A DNA stretch of 10,412 bases from the NCBI GenBank assembly GCA_003162115.1, contig PMMV01000062.1, positions 1 to 10,412 of the forward strand, given 5' to 3'. A model generated the notes under the pieces. It was not told the origin of the DNA. It worked only from the letters and a program-made list of their open reading frames with translations, and ran no database searches. Source of the stretch: Methanobacterium sp. Lineage in GTDB: Archaea > Methanobacteriota > Methanobacteria > Methanobacteriales > Methanobacteriaceae. Shown piece by piece: positions 6,507 to 10,412 of this stretch. Position 1 is the stretch's first letter; every line of letters begins with the position of its first letter. A program made the translations under genes and the position numbers.

Positions 6507-6522
6507 TTTAAGGTACCTTAAA
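6507..6522. promoter_or_regulatory. 16-bp perfect palindrome, candidate operator of acs
   Basis: TTTAAGGTACCTTAAA is a perfect inverted repeat with no spacer. It lies in the 219-bp divergent region between the ThDP operon and acs, about 16 bp upstream of the likely acs TATA box (TTTAAATA, 6539-6546). A 2-fold symmetric site there fits a dimeric archaeal regulator. Its central GGTACC stands out from very AT-rich surroundings. The site is about 130 bp from the ThDP-gene ATG, so it more likely controls acs than the operon. Confidence 0.5.
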
Positions 6523-6538
6523 ATCCATCATAAATTCT

Positions 6539-6546
6539 TTTAAATA
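6539..6546 (+). promoter_or_regulatory. Probable TATA box of acs
   Basis: TTTAAATA on the plus strand would place the transcription start near 6565-6570, giving a leader of about 30 nt that contains the Shine-Dalgarno sequence before 6597. An 8-bp palindrome, TTCTAGAA (6549-6556), follows it. CATAAATT at 6529-6536 is an alternative box a little upstream. Confidence 0.4.
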
Positions 6547-6583
6547 ATTTCTAGAATACATTAATGGGTATTAAAATATTTGA

Positions 6584-6591
6584 GAGGGGAT
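6584..6591 (+). promoter_or_regulatory. Ribosome binding site that sets the acs start
   Basis: GAGGGGAT differs from the ideal GAGGTGAT at one base and its GAGG core ends nine bases before the ATG at 6597. The in-frame ATG at 6564 has only AT-rich sequence before it and lies at or upstream of the predicted transcription start. The 6597 start is therefore preferred. Confidence 0.7.
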
Positions 6592-6596
6592 ATATA

Positions 6597-8552
6597 ATGT
6601 CACGGGATTTAGATTCTTTACTCAAAGAAAAAAGGATTTTTGAGCCTTCAAAAATTTTAGTTGAGGAAACAAATATCAAAAAATGGATGGAAAAGCATGA
6701 TATTTCAGATTACAATGAATTATTAGAAAGGGCAGCAGAAAATCCGGAATGGTTCTGGGATGATCTCGCAGGGGAACTTGAATGGTTTAAACCCTATAAA
6801 AAAACCTTTACTTGGAATCCTCCCCATGCTGAATGGTTTTTAGATGGAAAGTTTAATATTATACACAACGCACTGGATAGGCACATTAAAGGGCCTAATA
6901 AAGATAAAACTGCCTATATATGGGAGGGAGAGTCAGGCGAGACCCGTAGTTTAAGTTATCAGGAGTTATTCATTGAGGTTAACAAATTTGCAAATGCTCT
7001 AAAAAGTCTAGGGGTGGGAAAGGGAGATACTGTTAGCATATACCTTCCCATGATACCTGAACTTCCAATAGCAATGTTAGCATGCGCAAAGATAGGTGCA
7101 ATCCACTCTGTTGTCTTTTCTGGATTTTGGGCGAAAGCTTTTCAAGATAGAATAAACGATTCAGGATCAAAGGTTGCAATCACAGCTGATGGTTTTACTA
7201 GAAGGGGCAAAGAATTAAAACTTAAGGAAAATGTAGATAAAATAATGGATAAAACACCATCAGTCAAAAATTTAGTGGTTGTTAATCATTCTAAAATCCC
7301 GGTAAATATGGAAGGTCCCCGAGATGTCTGGTGGCACGAAATTATGGAGGATATGGATACTGAATGTTTAACTGAGGAAATGGACTCTGAAGACCCATTA
7401 TTTATTTTATACACATCAGGAACAACTGGAAAACCTAAAGGAGTAGTTCATGTCCACGGTGGTTATGGTGTTGGAGTTTATACTACCTTAAAATTTGTTT
7501 TCGATATTAAAGATGATGATGTATGGTGGTGTGCAGCAGATATTGGTTGGATCACAGGCCACAGTTATATTGTTTATGCACCGCTTCTTATGGGTGTGAC
7601 ATCTTTAATTTACGAGGGAACACCAGACTTTCCTGATCCTGGAAGAATATGGAGTATGATTGAGAAATATGGAGTGTCGGTATTTTATACGGCACCAACT
7701 ACTGTAAGGATGTTCATGAAATTTGGTGAAAAATGGCCTGAAAAATATGATCTCAATTCAATTCGTCTTTTAGGGAGTGTAGGTGAACCCATTAACCCTG
7801 AAGCTTGGATATGGTACCATAAAATTATAGGCAGAGGAGAATGTCCTATTATGGATACTTGGTGGCAGACTGAAACAGGAATGCACTTAATAACCCCCCT
7901 ACCCATTTCCAAACTCAAACCAGGTTCAGCAGTCAAACCATTCCCAACTGTCAGGGCTGATGTTGTGGATGATAAAGGTAAATCATTAGTGGGTCACGGT
8001 GGACATCTGGTTATCAAATCAACTTGGCCATCAATGTTCAGAACCCTATATAAAGACCCAGATAGGTATATTGAGGCTTACTGGAGCAGTTTTGAGAACA
8101 TGTACCTTAGTGGAGATGTTGCAAGAAAGGATGAAGATGGTTACTTCTGGATTCAGGGAAGGGAAGATGATGTTTTGAATGTTGCAGGACACAGAATAAG
8201 CACAGCAGAAGTGGAATCTGCTCTTGTAAGTTATCCTGGTGTTGCCGAGGCAGCTGTAGTTGGAAAACCTGATGAAATAAAGGGTGAAGAGATATGTGCA
8301 TTTATAATTCTTAAAGAAAACTACAAATCAGATGAAAACCTTGAATCACAACTTAGAAATCATGTAAGAAATGAAATAGGTCCAATTGCAACACCTGCCT
8401 GTATTAATAAGGTTTCAGATCTTCCAAAAACCCGTTCAGGTAAAATTATGAGAAGAGTTATTAAAGCTAAAGTTAAAGGTGAACCTGTCGGTGATATAAG
8501 TACACTTGCAAATCCAGAAGCTGTCGACGAGATTGATAAGATTTTAGATTAA
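6597..8552 (+). CDS. acs: Acetyl-CoA synthetase, AMP-forming
   Basis: Activates acetate to acetyl-CoA through acetyl-AMP (EC 6.2.1.1), feeding assimilated acetate into the acetyl-CoA/pyruvate route of an autotrophic methanogen. The 651 residues (from the 6597 start) match typical Acs. Motifs in that numbering: P-loop [11 protein letters not shown] (272-282), GSVGEP (393-398), DTWWQTETG (420-428) with the tryptophan that narrows the acyl pocket to acetate or propionate, LSGD (504-507), [15 protein letters not shown] (521-535) at the domain hinge and CoA site, and the C-terminal TRSGKIMRR with catalytic lysine K616, the residue acetylated in many Acs enzymes. The N-terminal Acs domain (about 40-95) is present. 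Cytosolic. An in-frame ATG at 6564 would add 11 residues but lacks a ribosome binding site. Divergent from the ThDP operon, with a palindromic candidate operator upstream. Propionate as an additional substrate cannot be excluded. Confidence 0.95.
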   Translation: MSRDLDSLLKEKRIFEPSKILVEETNIKKWMEKHDISDYNELLERAAENPEWFWDDLAGELEWFKPYKKTFTWNPPHAEWFLDGKFNIIHNALDRHIKGPNKDKTAYIWEGESGETRSLSYQELFIEVNKFANALKSLGVGKGDTVSIYLPMIPELPIAMLACAKIGAIHSVVFSGFWAKAFQDRINDSGSKVAITADGFTRRGKELKLKENVDKIMDKTPSVKNLVVVNHSKIPVNMEGPRDVWWHEIMEDMDTECLTEEMDSEDPLFILYTSGTTGKPKGVVHVHGGYGVGVYTTLKFVFDIKDDDVWWCAADIGWITGHSYIVYAPLLMGVTSLIYEGTPDFPDPGRIWSMIEKYGVSVFYTAPTTVRMFMKFGEKWPEKYDLNSIRLLGSVGEPINPEAWIWYHKIIGRGECPIMDTWWQTETGMHLITPLPISKLKPGSAVKPFPTVRADVVDDKGKSLVGHGGHLVIKSTWPSMFRTLYKDPDRYIEAYWSSFENMYLSGDVARKDEDGYFWIQGREDDVLNVAGHRISTAEVESALVSYPGVAEAAVVGKPDEIKGEEICAFIILKENYKSDENLESQLRNHVRNEIGPIATPACINKVSDLPKTRSGKIMRRVIKAKVKGEPVGDISTLANPEAVDEIDKILD

Positions 8553-8567
8553 TTGAAAACATATAAA

Positions 8568-8608
8568 CCCTTTTTTTATAATTATAATTCATTATCTTTG
8601 ATTTTTTT
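8568..8608 (+). terminator. T-rich terminator after acs
   Basis: CCC followed by seven T at 8571-8577, then a second seven-T run at 8602-8608, beginning about 18 bases past the acs stop. This is a typical archaeal U-tract terminator. The 133-bp convergent gap that contains it holds no further gene. Confidence 0.5.
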
Positions 8609-8639
8609 AATTGAGGTAATAATCCATGTGTGATATTTA

Positions 8640-8658
8640 TGGAAAATAAGTTTTTCCA
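8640..8658. terminator. Small hairpin between convergent genes, possible minus-strand terminator
   Basis: TGGAAAA (8640-8646) pairs with TTTTCCA (8652-8658) around a five-base loop, giving a 7-bp stem about 30-45 bases past the flippase stop. It could mark the 3' end of that transcript or protect it. No long T-run follows in the minus direction, so the assignment is weak. Confidence 0.25.
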
Positions 8659-8669
8659 ACTAATATATG

Positions 8670-8691
8670 AATTATTAATCAATTATTAATC
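8670..8691. repeat. Two tandem copies of an 11-bp unit over the flippase stop codon
   Basis: AATTATTAATC occurs twice in direct succession (8670-8680 and 8681-8691). The second copy contains the stop codon and the final Asp codon of the flippase gene, and the first lies just past it. The two copies are identical, which suggests a recent slippage duplication. The coding sequence is not affected. Confidence 0.55.
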
Positions 8692-10239
8692 AGGTTTTTT
8701 AATAAATCTCTCTAAAAATCCAGTAAACCTTACAATGGGATTTGATAGGGGCCCAAGACGATACCCTAACTTATTCAGGATTATCAAATCTCTCATCTCA
8801 AGTGCATGGGCAAACCCAAGTAAAAATATATATACTATTGGCATTATTAAAAATGATAATAAAAGCCCTAGAATAGTTTTAGGCACTAATAAGAGACACA
8901 ATCCCAATATAAATGAGGAAAATGTTATTTTTAGCAGATTTATGTATGGTAATCTAGTTCCCGTTACCTGAATGGTTTTTGAGGTTGTAAGAACCATAAC
9001 CATAAAAGAAGCAAGCATAGTTGCAATTGCAGCTCCATTTAAACCATACATAGGTACTAATATGACTGTTAGAATTAGATTAGTAGCTGTTCCTATAGCT
9101 AGGAAGAACATAGCAGGATATGGTTTTCCTGCAGCTTGGAGAACACTTGCTGATATTCCGTAGACTGAAAAGAAAGCCATACCAATTACCAGAATACTCA
9201 GGGCAGTTCCTGCAAAGCTATAGGCTAAAGGGGCTCTTGGGAACAAGAGATGCATAATAGGCTGTCCTAATATAATCACAACAGCACATAGTGGAAGGAG
9301 GACTATCAATAAGTACCTGTAAGAGTGTATAATATATCTTTTTACTAGATTTCCACTGTTTAATGCTAAAGCTTCTGATGCAGCTGGTAGAAGTGCTACA
9401 GCAACAGACGATGATATAATAAGAGGAAGTCTTGCTATGGGACTGGCTATATTGTAGTAACCAAGTGCGGAGAAGTTCATAAATAATGGTATAATGAAGT
9501 TTCCAGTTTGAAATAATGTCAGTTCAGCTAATCCGGTGATTATTATAGGCGAACTAAATATCAAAAGTTTTTTTGCCAGTTTAGATTCATTGATAGGAAT
9601 TATTGGTTTTTCAACATCTTTCAAACCGTCCCATATATAAAATTTGAATATTAAAAGTGCAGAGACTGATGCAATTCCAAAACCTATCAATGTTCCTATA
9701 ACGGCTCCTAAAACGTAAAATCCTGCTAATATGAATACAACAGCCATGCTTATCATGAATATCTGCTCAACAGCCCTTGTAACCATTATGTCTGTCATGC
9801 GTTGATATCCCTGGAAAACACCTCTGAACAGCCCTAAAATAACACTGAAAGGAGCTATAAAACTTACTGCTTGGAACAAGATCGCAACTTCTGGTCCACC
9901 ATGAAAAAGATTTGCTAGGGGAGTGGCCAGGAAGTAGAATACAGCAGTAAATATGAGGCTCATGGTGAGCATGATCTTAAAAGATGTTTTAATAACTTGT
10001 TTCACCATAAATTTATCATTTTTAGCAAGATACTCCGAAACATACTTTGCAATGGCGGGTGGAAGTCCAGCAACGGCAATTAAAATTAATATCCATTGAA
10101 AGGACATAACTAGGCTCAACATACCATAACCCTGTATTCCAAGTAGTGACTGCGTTAAAACAACGTACAGATAGCCACCTATCCTGAAGATTATGGTTCC
10201 TATAAATATTATGAAACTACCTTTCAACAATTTATGCAT
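8686..10239 (-). CDS. Polytopic lipid-linked oligosaccharide flippase (Wzx/SpoVB/MurJ-like)
   Basis: 517 residues, mostly hydrophobic, with about 14 predicted membrane helices (near 7-29, 41-58, 86-105, 118-136, 157-175, 177-198, 226-250, 259-285, 308-326, 342-362, 376-396, 402-420, 434-452, 455-477). It shows features of the MOP exporter superfamily: an N-terminal GxxxFRIGGYLYVVLTQSLLG pattern (about 14-34), GLPPAIAKYVSEYLA (58-72), RGVFQGYQRM (139-148), and QAAGKPYPA (368-376) near a late helix. Relatives move undecaprenyl- or dolichyl-linked sugars or cell-wall precursors across the membrane; in Methanobacteriales candidate cargoes are surface glycans or pseudomurein precursors. No glycosyltransferase gene is beside it here, so the cargo cannot be named. 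A TATA box centred about 26 bp before the ATG suggests a leaderless mRNA; AAGG at -16 to -13 is a poor Shine-Dalgarno match. The family is likely; the substrate is unknown. Confidence 0.82.
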   Translation of the reverse strand: MHKLLKGSFIIFIGTIIFRIGGYLYVVLTQSLLGIQGYGMLSLVMSFQWILILIAVAGLPPAIAKYVSEYLAKNDKFMVKQVIKTSFKIMLTMSLIFTAVFYFLATPLANLFHGGPEVAILFQAVSFIAPFSVILGLFRGVFQGYQRMTDIMVTRAVEQIFMISMAVVFILAGFYVLGAVIGTLIGFGIASVSALLIFKFYIWDGLKDVEKPIIPINESKLAKKLLIFSSPIIITGLAELTLFQTGNFIIPLFMNFSALGYYNIASPIARLPLIISSSVAVALLPAASEALALNSGNLVKRYIIHSYRYLLIVLLPLCAVVIILGQPIMHLLFPRAPLAYSFAGTALSILVIGMAFFSVYGISASVLQAAGKPYPAMFFLAIGTATNLILTVILVPMYGLNGAAIATMLASFMVMVLTTSKTIQVTGTRLPYINLLKITFSSFILGLCLLLVPKTILGLLLSFLIMPIVYIFLLGFAHALEMRDLIILNKLGYRLGPLSNPIVRFTGFLERFIKKPD

Positions 10240-10260
10240 AATTCTTGTTAACCTTAAGCC

Positions 10261-10268
10261 TATTTATT
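10261..10268 (-). promoter_or_regulatory. TATA box of the flippase gene
   Basis: AATAAATA on the minus strand, 22-29 bp before the ATG at 10239, placing the transcription start at about the ATG. The remaining bases to 10412 are AT-rich with no convincing open frame. A TATAAAAAG at about 10394-10402 on the plus strand could be the promoter of a gene beyond the window. Confidence 0.4.
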
Positions 10269-10412
10269 GCTTATGCAAAATCAAATGGAACATCCTTAAT
10301 GATTTTTCTTACAATCAATAAATACAAAATTTTTAATATATTCAAAACCGAATTAGTTATTATAGTAAAAAGATTTTATAATTGTTTCATGAGATATAAA
10401 AAGTTCGAATAT

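Noticed and set aside
6378..6596. A small gene or structured RNA in the 219-bp region between the ThDP operon and acs
   Set aside because: No open frame with a ribosome binding site and no long paired stems are visible. The region is explained by two promoters and a palindromic site.
8473..8682. A 69-codon minus-strand open frame overlapping the acs 3' end and the following gap
   Set aside because: About 80 bp of it is antisense to acs codons, its start is inside acs, and the product is an AT-driven mix without a recognisable pattern.
10396..10412. AGTTCGAAT near the right edge, resembling the T-arm of a tRNA
   Set aside because: No paired stems or remaining tRNA arms can be built from the adjacent sequence, and the match is too short to support a tRNA call.
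1..10412. CRISPR array, insertion sequence, prophage or integrated element
   Set aside because: No spaced direct repeats, transposase- or integrase-like frames or terminal inverted repeats were seen. The only tandem repeat is the two-copy 11-bp unit at 8670-8691.

Overview
The window reads as the chromosome of a methanogenic archaeon of the order Methanobacteriales, most likely Methanobacterium or a close relative. Three genes support this: an archaeal Orc1/Cdc6 replication protein, the DUF115-type pterin diphosphokinase MptE of methanopterin synthesis, and the class V aminotransferase typical of these methanogens. The DNA is AT-rich, promoters have archaeal TATA boxes, and coding regions are followed by T-runs rather than rho-type terminators. 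I see no CRISPR array, insertion sequence, integrase, rRNA or tRNA.

Layout. Bases 1-63 look like the 3' end of a plus-strand gene. It converges on cdc6 (93-1220, minus), which is preceded by mptE (1301-2065, minus). mptE is divergent from the aminotransferase gene (2131-3300, plus) across a 65-bp gap in which the two TATA boxes overlap. A convergent T-rich gap follows. Then comes a two-gene minus-strand operon (6377 down to 3421): an acetolactate-synthase-like thiamine diphosphate enzyme, joined by an ATGA stop/start overlap to a B12-binding-domain radical SAM enzyme. The operon is divergent from acs, an AMP-forming acetyl-CoA synthetase (start best placed at 6597, end 8552). The 219-bp region between them holds a perfect 16-bp palindrome next to the acs promoter. 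After another convergent gap lies a 517-residue polytopic membrane protein of the lipid-linked oligosaccharide flippase type (8686-10239, minus). The last 170 bp hold its promoter and no recognisable gene.

How the genes fit together. acs activates acetate and the aminotransferase links oxaloacetate or pyruvate pools to amino acids. The acetolactate-synthase-like enzyme would also draw on pyruvate, so part of the window concerns central C2/C3 carbon and nitrogen. mptE serves the C1 carrier of methanogenesis. cdc6 and the flippase are separate housekeeping functions. From memory, M. thermautotrophicus also has its second Cdc6 gene, an aspartate-aminotransferase-like gene and an acetyl-CoA synthetase close together, so the ThDP-enzyme/radical-SAM pair may be an accessory insertion into a conserved neighbourhood. 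That pair is the best candidate here for an undescribed pathway; its product cannot be told from sequence alone.

A second theme is transcription. Four genes (cdc6, mptE, the ThDP-enzyme gene, the flippase gene) have a TATA box centred about 24-30 bp before the ATG and no good Shine-Dalgarno sequence, as expected for leaderless mRNAs. The aminotransferase, radical SAM and acs genes have clear Shine-Dalgarno sequences.
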